DNA of 64,000 nt from an uncultured Christensenella sp. (GTDB lineage: Bacteria > Bacillota > Clostridia > Christensenellales > Borkfalkiaceae), in contig CAJTKX010000002.1 in the NCBI GenBank assembly GCA_910577055.1, positions 248,001-312,000 on the forward strand. Direction: 5' to 3'. A model generated the notes under the pieces. That model was not told where the DNA came from and searched no databases. It worked only from the letters and a program-made list of their open reading frames with translations. This document shows positions 35,383 to 43,500 of this stretch, in pieces. Positions within the stretch are counted from its first letter, which is position 1; every line of letters starts with the position of its first letter. A program made the translations under genes and the position numbers.

Positions 35383-35586
35383 ATGAATTGTTTCGGTAAA
35401 AGAATTAAAGAACTCCGCACTGAAAGCGGATATTCAACAACTACATTGGCGGAAAAGCTTGGGGTAACGGTAAGGCTTGTCTACTATTGGGAGAGCGGTA
35501 AGCGCGAATGTAGCTTCGATATGCTTATAAAAATCGCAAATCTGTTCGATACGACGGTAGATTATTTAATCGGCAGAACCGATTAA
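35383..35586 (+). CDS. HTH (XRE/Cro-CI family) regulator
   Basis: A 67-residue, single-domain helix-turn-helix protein: FGKRIKELRTESGYSTTTLAEKLGVTVRLVYYWESGKR, then a final helix with FDTTVDYLIGR. These features are typical of small phage-like or accessory repressors. No ribosome site precedes the ATG, and a TAAAAT -10 box (35371-35376) ends six bases before it, so the mRNA probably begins at the AUG. Two matching palindromes lie between it and the divergent 91-residue gene. Repressor of both genes is my inference from this arrangement. Confidence 0.9.
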   Translation: MNCFGKRIKELRTESGYSTTTLAEKLGVTVRLVYYWESGKRECSFDMLIKIANLFDTTVDYLIGRTD

Positions 35587-35601
35587 ATTTAAATTCCCCC
35601 C

Positions 35602-35630
35602 TTGAATATTGAAAAATCGTGTGTTAAAAT
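35602..35630 (+). promoter_or_regulatory. Promoter of the HIT gene
   Basis: TTGAAT (35602-35607), 17 bp and TAAAAT (35625-35630) with an upstream TG (TGTTAAAAT). It lies 26 bases before the start at 35657. Confidence 0.75.
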
Positions 35631-35656
35631 ATTACTGTTAAAAGGGGGAATACTAT

Positions 35657-36076
35657 ATGAAAGACTGTAATTGCGGTTATTGCGTCGGCGGCGAACCGCT
35701 TGCCAAATTCGGCATAAAAATCTGTGATTTGTCCGTAAGTCAACTTATTCTGTTTAAGGAGCAGTCCAAGCGCGGCAGATGCATAGTCGCCTACAAGGAC
35801 CATGTAAGCGAAATCGTCGATATTTCGGACGAGGAGCGCAACGCTTTCTTCGCGGACGTCAACCGCGCCGCAAAGGCAATACACAAGGTGTTTAAGCCGG
35901 ACAAGCTCAACTACGGCGCTTACGGCGACACGGGCTGTCATCTTCATATGCATCTTTGCCCCAAGTACGCGGGCGGCGACGAGTGGGGCGGTACGTTCGC
36001 TATGAACCCGCAAAAGGTTTATCTTACCGAAGAAGAGTACGCGCAAATGATAGAAGAAATTAAAGCTGCGCTGTAA
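35657..36076 (+). CDS. HIT family nucleotide hydrolase/transferase
   Basis: A 139-residue cytosolic protein with the histidine triad HLHMHLCPKY. It belongs to the HIT superfamily, whose members hydrolyse nucleoside phosphoramidates, dinucleoside polyphosphates or adenylated molecules. The central His of the triad is the expected nucleophile. The N-terminus carries CNCGYC, possibly a metal-binding remnant. A strong AGGGGG ribosome site precedes the ATG. It has its own promoter and is followed by a hairpin. The substrate cannot be read from sequence. Confidence 0.9.
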   Translation: MKDCNCGYCVGGEPLAKFGIKICDLSVSQLILFKEQSKRGRCIVAYKDHVSEIVDISDEERNAFFADVNRAAKAIHKVFKPDKLNYGAYGDTGCHLHMHLCPKYAGGDEWGGTFAMNPQKVYLTEEEYAQMIEEIKAAL

Positions 36077-36096
36077 TTTTTTAAAATAAATAGACG

Positions 36097-36128
36097 GCGG
36101 CGGTAAAAACTACGCTTTTTGCCGCCGC
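36097..36128 (+). terminator. Weak terminator-like hairpin after the HIT gene
   Basis: GCGGCGGTAAAAA pairs with TTTTTGCCGCCGC (one G-T pair) across CTACGC. The bases after it are not U-rich, so termination strength is uncertain. Confidence 0.5.
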
Positions 36129-36159
36129 ACTCAATTTGCGCATACTTGCGACTCACCGA

Positions 36160-36288
36160 GGGTGAAGTGCCGCAATTATATATTTGTGTGCCCCGAGAAA
36201 TTGCGGCACAAGGGGCGAGAAGCCCTTAAAATTCACGGAAAAAGATTTGCGCAGAATAGCAAAGATTTTTCGTGAGGGAGGAGATTTT
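36160..36288 (+). promoter_or_regulatory. Structured mRNA leader ahead of the GltD-like gene
   Basis: It contains a perfect 11-bp stem GTGCCGCAATT (36167-36177) / AATTGCGGCAC (36199-36209) with a 21-base loop. A small AAGGG/CCCTT stem follows, then a long imperfect stem whose arms begin TCACGGAAAAAG (about 36232) and end ATTTTTCGTGA (about 36275). The last arm ends directly against the GGGAGGAG ribosome site. No known riboswitch class was recognised. Translational control is inferred. Confidence 0.5.
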
Positions 36289-37515
36289 ATGGCACACAAC
36301 GTAATTGCCGAAGCTAAAAGATGTTTAAACTGTAAAAAACCGTTATGTAGGCAGGGCTGTCCCGTCAACACGCCTATTCCCGAAATGATTTCCTCGTTTT
36401 TAAACGGCGATATCAAAAAAGCGGGCAAAATGGTATTCGAAAACAACCCGCTGTCGGTGGTTTGCTCAATCGTATGCAACCACGGCAACCAATGTCAAGG
36501 TCACTGTATTCGCGGCATCAAGGGCGAGCCGGTTGAGGTAAGCACTATCGAAAACTTCGTATCTTCGCACTATATCGACAGTTTACAGCTTGACAAGGCA
36601 GAACCTAACGGCATAAAAGTTGCCGTCGTCGGCGCGGGGCCCGCGGGCATAACCATTTCTATAAAGATGGCTCAGCTCGGTTACGACGTAACGATATTCG
36701 AAAGCAAAACCGAAATAGGCGGAGTGCTGCGCTACGGCATTCCCGAGTTCCGCTTGCCAAAATCAATCGTAGATAAGTACGAGGGGATTTTGAATAAGCT
36801 CGGCGTAAAAATAAAATACAACGTCACAATCGGAAAAGCGTTCGGCATCGAGGAGCTTTTCCGCGACGGGTTCAAAGCCATATCCATAGGCACGGGCGTA
36901 ACTTGGCCAATCGCCCTCAACATTAAGGGCGAAACGCTCGGGCACGTTCACTACGGCGTGCATTTCTTGGAGCGTCCCGACGTTTATAAACTCGGCGAAA
37001 AAATGGTAATTATCGGCGCGGGCAACGTCGCAATGGACGTGGCGCGCACCGCTTTAAGGAAGGGCGTCAAGGACGTAAAAATCACCGTCAGAAGCGACAA
37101 GGTTTCGGCAAGCGACGAAGAGAGGGAGTACGCCGAAATCGAGGGCGCGGAATTCGTATTCAACAAACAGCCCGTGGAAATCACCGATAAGGGCGTGCTT
37201 TTCGCCGATACCGTCTGCGACGAGGACGGCAGAATTTTAAGCGTTTCGGAAACGACCTCGCTTATGGAGGCGGACAGCGTTATGATATGTATTTCCCAAC
37301 GCCCGTCCAACCTCATTCTTACTCAGACGGAAGGGCTTGAAATAAACGAACGCGGACTTGCAAAAATCAACCCCGACGGCTCGACTACCCGCGCGGGCTT
37401 GTTCGCCGCGGGCGACGTTGTGCGGGGCGCAAAAACCGTTGTAGAGGCGGTGGATACCGCCAAGCGCGTTGCCTTCGCTATGGACGCTTATTTAAAATCT
37501 TTACCCAAAGATTAA
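36289..37515 (+). CDS. GltD/NfnB/PreT-like NAD(P)H-dependent FAD oxidoreductase with N-terminal iron-sulfur domain
   Basis: 408 residues. The N-terminal cysteine-rich domain (CLNCKKPLCRQGCP and CSIVCNHGNQCQGHC) should bind two [4Fe-4S] clusters. It is followed by the FAD motif VVGAGPAGI, the substrate/FAD stretch YGIPEFRLPK, the NAD(P)H motif IIGAGNVAMDVARTAL, and the C-terminal LFAAGDVVRGAKTVVEAV. This is the glutamate-synthase small-subunit fold, which is shared with NfnB and the dihydropyrimidine dehydrogenase partner PreT. No glutamate synthase large subunit, NfnA or PreA is nearby, so the role is open. ATG 36289 was chosen for its GGGAGGAG ribosome site; the frame extends back to a TTG at 36184, but that stretch is the structured leader. 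hppA follows 26 bp downstream. Confidence 0.88.
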   Translation: MAHNVIAEAKRCLNCKKPLCRQGCPVNTPIPEMISSFLNGDIKKAGKMVFENNPLSVVCSIVCNHGNQCQGHCIRGIKGEPVEVSTIENFVSSHYIDSLQLDKAEPNGIKVAVVGAGPAGITISIKMAQLGYDVTIFESKTEIGGVLRYGIPEFRLPKSIVDKYEGILNKLGVKIKYNVTIGKAFGIEELFRDGFKAISIGTGVTWPIALNIKGETLGHVHYGVHFLERPDVYKLGEKMVIIGAGNVAMDVARTALRKGVKDVKITVRSDKVSASDEEREYAEIEGAEFVFNKQPVEITDKGVLFADTVCDEDGRILSVSETTSLMEADSVMICISQRPSNLILTQTEGLEINERGLAKINPDGSTTRAGLFAAGDVVRGAKTVVEAVDTAKRVAFAMDAYLKSLPKD

Positions 37516-37541
37516 TCATATAATACACAAAAGGGGGAGTT

Positions 37542-39797
37542 ATGGAAAATTTATTACTCATAATTGCCGGCGTTGCAATAGTACTTGCCATTGCTTACGC
37601 GGTGTTTAACTACTTCTGCGTCAAAAAGCTTGAAGAGGGCACCGAGAAAATGGGTGAAATCGCGGGCGCAATCAGAATAGGCGCAAACGCTTTCATCAAG
37701 TACGAATATAAGCTCGTCGGCATAATCGGCGCGGTCATAGCCGTTCTTGTTTTCATCGTCATAAGCTGGCAAGCGGCAATCGCGTTCGTAATCGGCGCGG
37801 TAATGAGCGCGTCCGCCGGTTGGGTCGGTATGAAAATCGCTACATATTCCAACGTACGCGTTACCAACACCGCCCGCCAAACCAAGGACGTAGGCAAAAC
37901 CCTTAAAGTCGCGTTCAAAGGCGGCTCGGTTATGGGGCTTTGCGTTGCGGGCTTTGCGCTTTTGGGCGTGGTCATCGTATATCTCATATTCGGGCTTGCA
38001 GCAAAGCAGATTGACGAAATTATCGCGGGCGAAATCTCTAAAAACTTCATCACGGGTCTGCCCGCGTCGTTCACAATGACTTTATCGGGCTATGCGTTGG
38101 GCTGTTCCATAATCGCAATGTTCAACCGCGTGGGCGGCGGCATATACACCAAAGCCGCGGATATGGGCGCAGACCTCGTCGGCAAAACCGAGGCGCACAT
38201 TCCCGAGGACGACCCCCGCAACCCCGCAACCATAGCGGACAACGTCGGCGATAACGTAGGCGACGTGGCGGGCTTGGGCAGCGACCTTTTGGAAAGCTAC
38301 GTCGGCGCAATTCTTGCTGCGGTTATGCTTGCGTGCGAGCTGTACACACATACCGTAGCGTTTACGGACGCGGCGTTTTTAAACAGCCTTATGCTTTTCC
38401 CCATAGTCTTTGCCGGCTGCGGCTTGTTGGCTTGTATAATCGGCATATCCTACATAGTAATAAGGCCAAGACTGTCCAAAAACGTACATATGGAGCTGAA
38501 TATCGCCACTTGGATAGCGGCGGGCGTAACGGTTGCCGTCGGCGCGGTTTTAAGCTACTTTATGTTCAAGGACGTTTCTTGGGACGAAATGAAGCTGTGG
38601 GTAGGCTTTAACGTCGGCGAGTTTTCGCCTTGGCTTGCAGCCGTTTGCGGAATTGTCGCGGGCATAATCATCGGCGTTATATCCGAATATTACACCAGCT
38701 ACGACTATAAGCCCACAAAGGGCATCGCGCAGTCTTCTAAGGAGGGACCCGCGCTTACCGTAACCCAAGGACTTGCAACGGGTATGATAAGCTGTATGCT
38801 TCCCGTCGTAGTGCTTGCGCTTGCAATTTTCGGCTCTTACGAGCTTGCGGGTATGTACGGCGTGGCTTGCGCCGCGCTCGGAATGCTTTCGTTCGTGGCG
38901 GCAACCGTTTCCGTCGATACATACGGACCTATCTCCGACAACGCGGGCGGCATAGCTGAAATGAGCGAGCTCGACCCCGAAGTGCGGGAAATTACCGACA
39001 AATTGGACAGCGTGGGCAACACCACGGCGGCAATAGGCAAGGGCTTTGCAATAGGCTCGGCTGCGTTTGCGGCGCTTTCGCTTATGACTTCGTATCTCTA
39101 CGCGTTCACGGGCGGCGACCTTCTGTTAAATCTTATCGAGCCGTTAACCCTATGCGGCGCGCTTTGCGGCGCGGCGTTGCCGTTCTTCTTCTCGGGGCTT
39201 TTGATAAAGGCGGTTGCCAAAGCTGCAAGAAAAATGGTAGAAGAAGTCCGCAGACAGTTTAGGGAGTACCCCGGTATACTCGGCGGCACCGAAAAGCCCG
39301 ACTATAAAACTTGCATCGAAATTTCTTCCCAAGGCGCGCTTAAAGAAATGCGCGTGCCGTGCATATTCTGCATACTGTTCCCGCTTGTAACGGGCTTTGT
39401 ATTCGGTCCCGAGTTTGTCGGCGGCGTGCTTATCGGCGCAACTATAACCGCTATAATGCTTGCGCTGTTCTGCGGCAACTCCGGCGGCGCGTGGGATAAC
39501 GCAAAGAAATATATCGAGGCGGGCGGCTTGAACGAAATAAAAGCCGAAATCGAAAAAATCGAAAAAGAAAACGCCGAAAAAGCTGCCGAAGTTGCGGCTG
39601 AAACCGCGCCCGTCGAAAACGTGGGCAAAGGCTCGCCCGCGCATGACGCGGCAGTCGTCGGCGATACCGTAGGCGACCCGTTAAAGGACACCGTCGGACC
39701 GTCGCTCGATATACTAATAAAGATAATGTCAACGATATCCCTCGTTGCGGTAGTAGTATTCAGCGAATACAACCTATTCAATCTGTTGGGACTTTAA
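37542..39797 (+). CDS. hppA: Membrane-bound ion-pumping pyrophosphatase
   Basis: A 751-residue integral membrane enzyme that couples PPi hydrolysis to H+ or Na+ export. Many transmembrane segments are evident. The active-site signatures are present: ADMGADLVGKTEAHIPEDDP, then IADNVGDNVGDVAGLGSDLLES, and near the C-terminus GDTVGDPLKDTVGPSLDILI. The cation determinant region reads GNTTAAIGKGFAIGS; Ala after GNTTA (rather than Lys) is the mark of the K+-dependent subfamily. It carries a GGGGGAG ribosome site. It probably shares transcripts with the GltD-like gene; a TATAAT at 37519-37524 lacks a good -35. Whether it pumps Na+ or H+ I cannot say by eye. Confidence 0.97.
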   Translation: MENLLLIIAGVAIVLAIAYAVFNYFCVKKLEEGTEKMGEIAGAIRIGANAFIKYEYKLVGIIGAVIAVLVFIVISWQAAIAFVIGAVMSASAGWVGMKIATYSNVRVTNTARQTKDVGKTLKVAFKGGSVMGLCVAGFALLGVVIVYLIFGLAAKQIDEIIAGEISKNFITGLPASFTMTLSGYALGCSIIAMFNRVGGGIYTKAADMGADLVGKTEAHIPEDDPRNPATIADNVGDNVGDVAGLGSDLLESYVGAILAAVMLACELYTHTVAFTDAAFLNSLMLFPIVFAGCGLLACIIGISYIVIRPRLSKNVHMELNIATWIAAGVTVAVGAVLSYFMFKDVSWDEMKLWVGFNVGEFSPWLAAVCGIVAGIIIGVISEYYTSYDYKPTKGIAQSSKEGPALTVTQGLATGMISCMLPVVVLALAIFGSYELAGMYGVACAALGMLSFVAATVSVDTYGPISDNAGGIAEMSELDPEVREITDKLDSVGNTTAAIGKGFAIGSAAFAALSLMTSYLYAFTGGDLLLNLIEPLTLCGALCGAALPFFFSGLLIKAVAKAARKMVEEVRRQFREYPGILGGTEKPDYKTCIEISSQGALKEMRVPCIFCILFPLVTGFVFGPEFVGGVLIGATITAIMLALFCGNSGGAWDNAKKYIEAGGLNEIKAEIEKIEKENAEKAAEVAAETAPVENVGKGSPAHDAAVVGDTVGDPLKDTVGPSLDILIKIMSTISLVAVVVFSEYNLFNLLGL

Positions 39798-39804
39798 AAT
39801 GAAA

Positions 39805-39833
39805 GCCGCCCGCGCACTTTTTGCGCGGGCGGC
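39805..39833. terminator. Bidirectional terminator between hppA and the glycosyltransferase
   Basis: GCCGCCCGCGCA pairs with TGCGCGGGCGGC across CTTTT. The two genes converge on it, and the flanks are A/T rich on both sides. Confidence 0.75.
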
Positions 39834-39839
39834 GTATAT

Positions 39840-41093
39840 TTATATTTCGGAAAGTTCAGCTTGCTCGGCGTATCTTAAAAGGCGCTTAAACGCTCTTTTA
39901 TTAATTTTACCGCCGCACTTTGGTCTGAAATCATTATAGTCGGCTTGCGGCTGCGACAAAATAAATTCCGCCAAATCTAAAATCGCGTTCCTTTTAAGCG
40001 AAAGCGTATTTTTTGACATTTCGCTTAAAATTTGAGGGTTTTCGGTTATGCGTTCAATATGTTTTCTCAGTTCGCAAGTATCTTTAAACGAAAGCGCAAC
40101 TCCTTTTCTTTTAAGATAAGTTAAGTTGTGCTTTTCTTGTGCGGGCACGCTTTCGGTTACAAGCATAGGCACGCCTTTATTAATAATTTCGGTCGCGCCG
40201 GTTCCGCCGCACTTGCAAATTGCCAAATCAACGGCTGAAACGTATAAATGCACCTCGTTTGTAAAGCCTACGTTTAGTATTTTTATACCGCATTCGGGGG
40301 CAAGCTTTGCAATGCGCCGTTTAAGCCGTTCGATTTTTTTAAATCCTTTTTTGTCCTTGCCGTTAATAACTATAATCTGCGCGGTTTTTCCTTTCAAAGC
40401 TTTTAAAAGCTCTTTAAAAATCTCAAAACAGCCGCTCCAAAAGCCACCGCCGAACATAACAAGTACCGTAAACGTTTCGGTATCAAGTCCGAGTTTTTTG
40501 CGCGCCTCTTTTTTGTCGGCCGGTTCAAGCGTGCGCCCGTCTACGGGCAAGCCTATGGGCAAAAGTTGACGGCGTTCGTAACCCTCTGACAAAAATTCTT
40601 CGATAAAATCTTCGTTAGGAATGGCTAAGTAGTCAACCCCGATTCCCGACTCCCAGAAAGGCGAGTTTACATAATCGAGAATAGCCGCAACGCACTTGCA
40701 AGGCAGTTCATACGCAAGTTTAAGGTCGGTTATCGCAATGGAAGCGTAAAAATGCGTACAGTAGATAACGTCCGGTTTAAAGTTTAAAATTTCAGCCAAA
40801 AGCCCTTTTAACGTTGAAATAACTGTATTTTGCGAAGGGCAAAAGTACCGTTTTTCGGGCGGAAACCTCAAATATTTGTTGTAAAAATAATCGTAAGTGC
40901 GGGGAAGCTTGCTTACCGCAAGCCCGTAGCCCTTGTCGGCAACCCAAACGTTTAGCTTGGTGGAATAGCTTTTAAGCAAATCCACAACCTTAACTTCCGC
41001 GTTACCGCTTTTTAAAAGCTCGTTCTTCATTGCGTTGGCGCAAGCGTTGTGTCCGTTCCCCGCCGTAACCGTTAAAATAAGTATCTTCTTCAT
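39840..41093 (-). CDS. MGDG-synthase/UgtP-like glycosyltransferase (GT28)
   Basis: Probably transfers sugar from a UDP-sugar to diacylglycerol at the inner membrane face, making glycolipid. The 417-residue protein starts MKKILILTVTAGNGHNACAN, the glycine-rich acceptor-side motif of monogalactosyl- and glucosyl-diacylglycerol synthases. The C-terminal nucleotide-sugar domain has VMFGGGFWSG, ILNVGFTNEVHLYVSAVDL and CKCGGTGATEIINKGVP, the GT28/MurG-like donor site. MurG itself is excluded by the N-terminal motif. I placed the start at the ATG at 41093; a TTG at 41108 is in frame. A near-ideal promoter lies upstream. The C-terminal extension is basic (KRAFKRLLRYAEQ), as expected for membrane association. 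Confidence 0.88.
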   Translation of the reverse strand: MKKILILTVTAGNGHNACANAMKNELLKSGNAEVKVVDLLKSYSTKLNVWVADKGYGLAVSKLPRTYDYFYNKYLRFPPEKRYFCPSQNTVISTLKGLLAEILNFKPDVIYCTHFYASIAITDLKLAYELPCKCVAAILDYVNSPFWESGIGVDYLAIPNEDFIEEFLSEGYERRQLLPIGLPVDGRTLEPADKKEARKKLGLDTETFTVLVMFGGGFWSGCFEIFKELLKALKGKTAQIIVINGKDKKGFKKIERLKRRIAKLAPECGIKILNVGFTNEVHLYVSAVDLAICKCGGTGATEIINKGVPMLVTESVPAQEKHNLTYLKRKGVALSFKDTCELRKHIERITENPQILSEMSKNTLSLKRNAILDLAEFILSQPQADYNDFRPKCGGKINKRAFKRLLRYAEQAELSEI

Positions 41094-41134
41094 ATTGCTT
41101 TCGAACAAATATTACCTTAAAAATAGATAATCTA

Positions 41135-41163
41135 ATTTTACAGAGCATTAATATTTATGTCAA
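41135..41163 (-). promoter_or_regulatory. Promoter of the glycosyltransferase gene
   Basis: On the - strand: TTGACA (41163-41158), 17 bp and TAAAAT (41140-41135), about 42 bases before the ATG. Confidence 0.85.
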
Positions 41164-41183
41164 GCAATAATTAATTTTAATAT

Positions 41184-41212
41184 TTAAAATGCGCTGCTAC
41201 GTAGTATATAAT
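41184..41212 (+). promoter_or_regulatory. Promoter driving a short leaderless frame
   Basis: TTAAAA (41184-41189), 17 bp and TATAAT (41207-41212). An ATG begins seven bases after the -10 box, at the expected transcription start. Confidence 0.5.
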
Positions 41213-41218
41213 TCTAAT

Positions 41219-41299
41219 ATGGATAAAGCATTTGTCGCGCTCAGATACGCCGTTATACGTAACGCGCATAAGATTTCGGCGCGGGAATTCAGCTTTTAG
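41219..41299 (+). CDS. Possible 26-residue leaderless peptide
   Basis: A short frame reading MDKAFVALRY and ending SAREFSF, basic and amphipathic. It starts exactly where the promoter at 41184-41212 would begin transcription and ends just before the kdgK-like gene, which lies on the other strand. It has no recognised relatives. It could be a small protein, or a remnant, or the transcript may serve as antisense RNA to the 3' end of the kinase gene. Evidence is positional only. Confidence 0.3.
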   Translation: MDKAFVALRYAVIRNAHKISAREFSF

Positions 41300-41320
41300 C
41301 TTGAACGAATTTGCCTGATT

Positions 41321-42355
41321 TTATCTTCTTATTTCAAATTCTTGGTTCATAAGTTTTATAATCGATTCTTCGTCGTCCGTTATGTTAAAATCGCCGTGCA
41401 TCGTATGTTTTATAACGGAGGAGGCAACCGCGAAGTTCACAATCTCGTCGGGCTTCATTCCGCGCATAATCGCGTAAATCATACCGCTTGCAAATGCGTC
41501 GCCGCCGCCCACTCTGTCCAAAATATTAAAGCGGAAGGTGCGGCTTTCATAGGTTTCCCCGTCGTACCACATAAACGCTTTAAGGCTGTTTTCACTGCCG
41601 GAGTGCACATATCTAACGTGCCGCCCAATTGCCTTAAAGTTATACCGTTTGTGCAGCTCGCGGAAAATTCTGTCTTGTTCTTTATAGGAAGGGTTCATTG
41701 ACAGCCCGTCTTTTAAATCTTTGCCGCTTTCGTCGCGTAGGTTAATCGGCTCTATGCCGAACAGCACGTCAACGTAGGGCAAATACTCCGTTATGCAATC
41801 GCGCGCCTCTTGCCAACCCCATAACGCCGAGCGGAAGTTGCAATCAAAGCTCACGGTCATGCCTAACTCTTTTGCCGCTTTCAGCGCGTAAAATACAAGC
41901 TTACGGCAGTTTTCCGAAAGCGCGGGGGTGATACCCGAAGTATGCAGCCAAGTAAAGCCTTTCAGCTTTTCTTTAAAATCTATTTTGGAATAGTCGAACT
42001 TTGCAAACGCGCTGTCCTTTCTGTCGTAAGTCACCTTTGACGAACGCACGCCGAAGCCCTCTTCCAAAAAGTAAATGCCCATTCTGCCCTCGTCCGAATA
42101 AATGCACGGCGAGCAGTGCACGTCGTTAGAGCGCAAATACCTTATCGCCGCCTTGCCGATAGAGCTGTCGGGCACAACCGTGAAATACGACGCGTCTATT
42201 CCAAGGTTGGAAAGGGACGCCGCCACGTTCGCTTCCGCGCCGCCGTACGTTACTTTAAATTCGTCGGTGGTGCGTATTTTTTCATAGTTCGGTGGCGAAA
42301 GCCTTAATAAAAGCTCCCCCAAGGTTATAAATTTAATTTTGCTTGTATCTGCCAT
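41321..42355 (-). CDS. kdgK: PfkB family carbohydrate kinase, probable 2-keto-3-deoxygluconate kinase
   Basis: Likely phosphorylates 2-keto-3-deoxygluconate, the end product of pectin and uronate breakdown, before aldolase cleavage. The 344-residue protein has the PfkB N-terminal pattern (GELLLRLSPP, then YGGAEANVAASLSNLG) and the C-terminal catalytic signature DRVGGGDAFASG with the base Asp. The overall layout is closer to KdgK than to ribokinase or fructokinase, but substrate is a homology guess. ATG 42355 was chosen for the GAGGG ribosome site; the frame continues to a TTG at 42376 that overlaps the -10 box. It is divergent from the dehydrogenase at 42478. A pectin-type esterase lipoprotein elsewhere in the window fits a uronate-using lifestyle. 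Confidence 0.82.
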   Translation of the reverse strand: MADTSKIKFITLGELLLRLSPPNYEKIRTTDEFKVTYGGAEANVAASLSNLGIDASYFTVVPDSSIGKAAIRYLRSNDVHCSPCIYSDEGRMGIYFLEEGFGVRSSKVTYDRKDSAFAKFDYSKIDFKEKLKGFTWLHTSGITPALSENCRKLVFYALKAAKELGMTVSFDCNFRSALWGWQEARDCITEYLPYVDVLFGIEPINLRDESGKDLKDGLSMNPSYKEQDRIFRELHKRYNFKAIGRHVRYVHSGSENSLKAFMWYDGETYESRTFRFNILDRVGGGDAFASGMIYAIMRGMKPDEIVNFAVASSVIKHTMHGDFNITDDEESIIKLMNQEFEIRR

Positions 42356-42375
42356 AATTTTTCCCTCTTTTTTCA

Positions 42376-42404
42376 ATTATATCACCCGAATTTTTATTTG
42401 TACA
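42376..42404 (-). promoter_or_regulatory. Promoter of the kdgK-like gene
   Basis: On the - strand: TGTACA (42404-42399), 17 bp and an extended -10 TGATATAAT ending at 42376. Confidence 0.75.
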
Positions 42405-42425
42405 TACTCTTATGGTAAAATTCTT

Positions 42426-42454
42426 TTGCTTTTTTATGTGAAAATTGTTATACT
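42426..42454 (+). promoter_or_regulatory. Promoter of the hydroxyacid dehydrogenase gene
   Basis: TTGCTT (42426-42431), 17 bp and TATACT (42449-42454), 23 bases before the ATG at 42478. It is arranged back to back with the kdgK promoter. Confidence 0.7.
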
Positions 42455-42477
42455 TATTAAAATATACGGAGTTTAAG

Positions 42478-43425
42478 ATGAAAATAGCAATCAACACAAG
42501 CGCAATATCCTTTACCGACGACATTGATTTTTCGGAGTTCGAAACCTTCGGCGACGTGAAATTTTTCGGCGAAATTTCCAGGGAAGAGCTATTCGCCCTC
42601 TGTGCCGATAGGGAAGCGCTTATAGTCAACAAAGTCGAGGTGGACGAAGCTTTGCTTGCCGCTTGTCCCAATTTGAAGTACGTCGGCACTTTTGCCACGG
42701 GTTATAACGTGGTCGATATCGACGCTTGCCGCAAGCGCGGCGTAACCGTCTGCAACGCGCCCGACTATTCCACGCACTCGGTCAGTCAGCATGTGTTTGC
42801 GCTGCTTTTGAATTTCTACGGCAAAGTAACCGAGTACACTTCGTCGGTTGCGGCGGGGGATTGGATACGCAGTAAAACTTTCAGCTATTTTCCGTACCCT
42901 ACTTACGAATTATACGGCAAAACTTTCGGCGTATTCGGCTACGGCAACATAGGCAAGACGGTTGCAAAAATTGCCTCGGCTTTCGGCGCGAACGTGGTCG
43001 TTTCCACACGCACGCCCGCCCGAGATTGCCCCTATAAGCAAGTCGGATTCGAAGAGTTGCTTAAAACTTGCGACATAGTTTCTTTGCACTGCCCTTTAAC
43101 CGAAAAAACCGCTAAAATTATCGACGCAAAGGCGTTAAGCCTTATGAAGCCGACCGCCGTTCTGATAAACACCGCGCGCGGCGGGCTTGTGGACGAAGCG
43201 GCCCTTGCCGAGGCGTTAAACGGCGGAAAAATTGCGGGCGCGTGCCTCGATACCGTGGCGGTTGAGCCTATGCGTGCGGATAACCCGCTATACGGCGCAA
43301 AAAACTGCCTTATAACCCCGCATATCGGTTGGGTGCCCGCGGAAACGCGCCGTCGGCTGTTGCATATTGCGGCGGGCAATCTAAAAGCTTACATAAACGG
43401 TGCCCCCCGCAACGTTGTTTCATAA
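42478..43425 (+). CDS. NAD-dependent D-2-hydroxyacid dehydrogenase (glycerate dehydrogenase-like)
   Basis: A 315-residue cytosolic oxidoreductase, reducing a 2-oxoacid such as hydroxypyruvate, glyoxylate or pyruvate with NADH. The dinucleotide motif FGYGNIGKTVAKIA lies mid-protein. The conserved catalytic segments INTARGGLVDE (Arg), CLDTVAVEPM (Glu) and the terminal LITPHIGW (His) are all present. ATG 42478 has GGAG six bases upstream; the frame can be pushed back to 42445 but that covers the -10 box. The nearest named relatives are HprA-type glycerate dehydrogenases. It is paired divergently with a sugar-acid kinase. Confidence 0.9.
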   Translation: MKIAINTSAISFTDDIDFSEFETFGDVKFFGEISREELFALCADREALIVNKVEVDEALLAACPNLKYVGTFATGYNVVDIDACRKRGVTVCNAPDYSTHSVSQHVFALLLNFYGKVTEYTSSVAAGDWIRSKTFSYFPYPTYELYGKTFGVFGYGNIGKTVAKIASAFGANVVVSTRTPARDCPYKQVGFEELLKTCDIVSLHCPLTEKTAKIIDAKALSLMKPTAVLINTARGGLVDEAALAEALNGGKIAGACLDTVAVEPMRADNPLYGAKNCLITPHIGWVPAETRRRLLHIAAGNLKAYINGAPRNVVS

Positions 43426-43451
43426 AATACTTTTGATAGGGAATTAAAAAG

Positions 43452-43478
43452 GACGCGACTTTCAATCGCGTCTTTTTT
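43452..43478 (+). terminator. Intrinsic terminator after the dehydrogenase
   Basis: GACGCGA pairs with TCGCGTC over seven bases, with AAAAA before and TTTTTT after. Confidence 0.9.
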
Positions 43479-43500
43479 AGCGGCTGCTTTCAGCGCTTGA

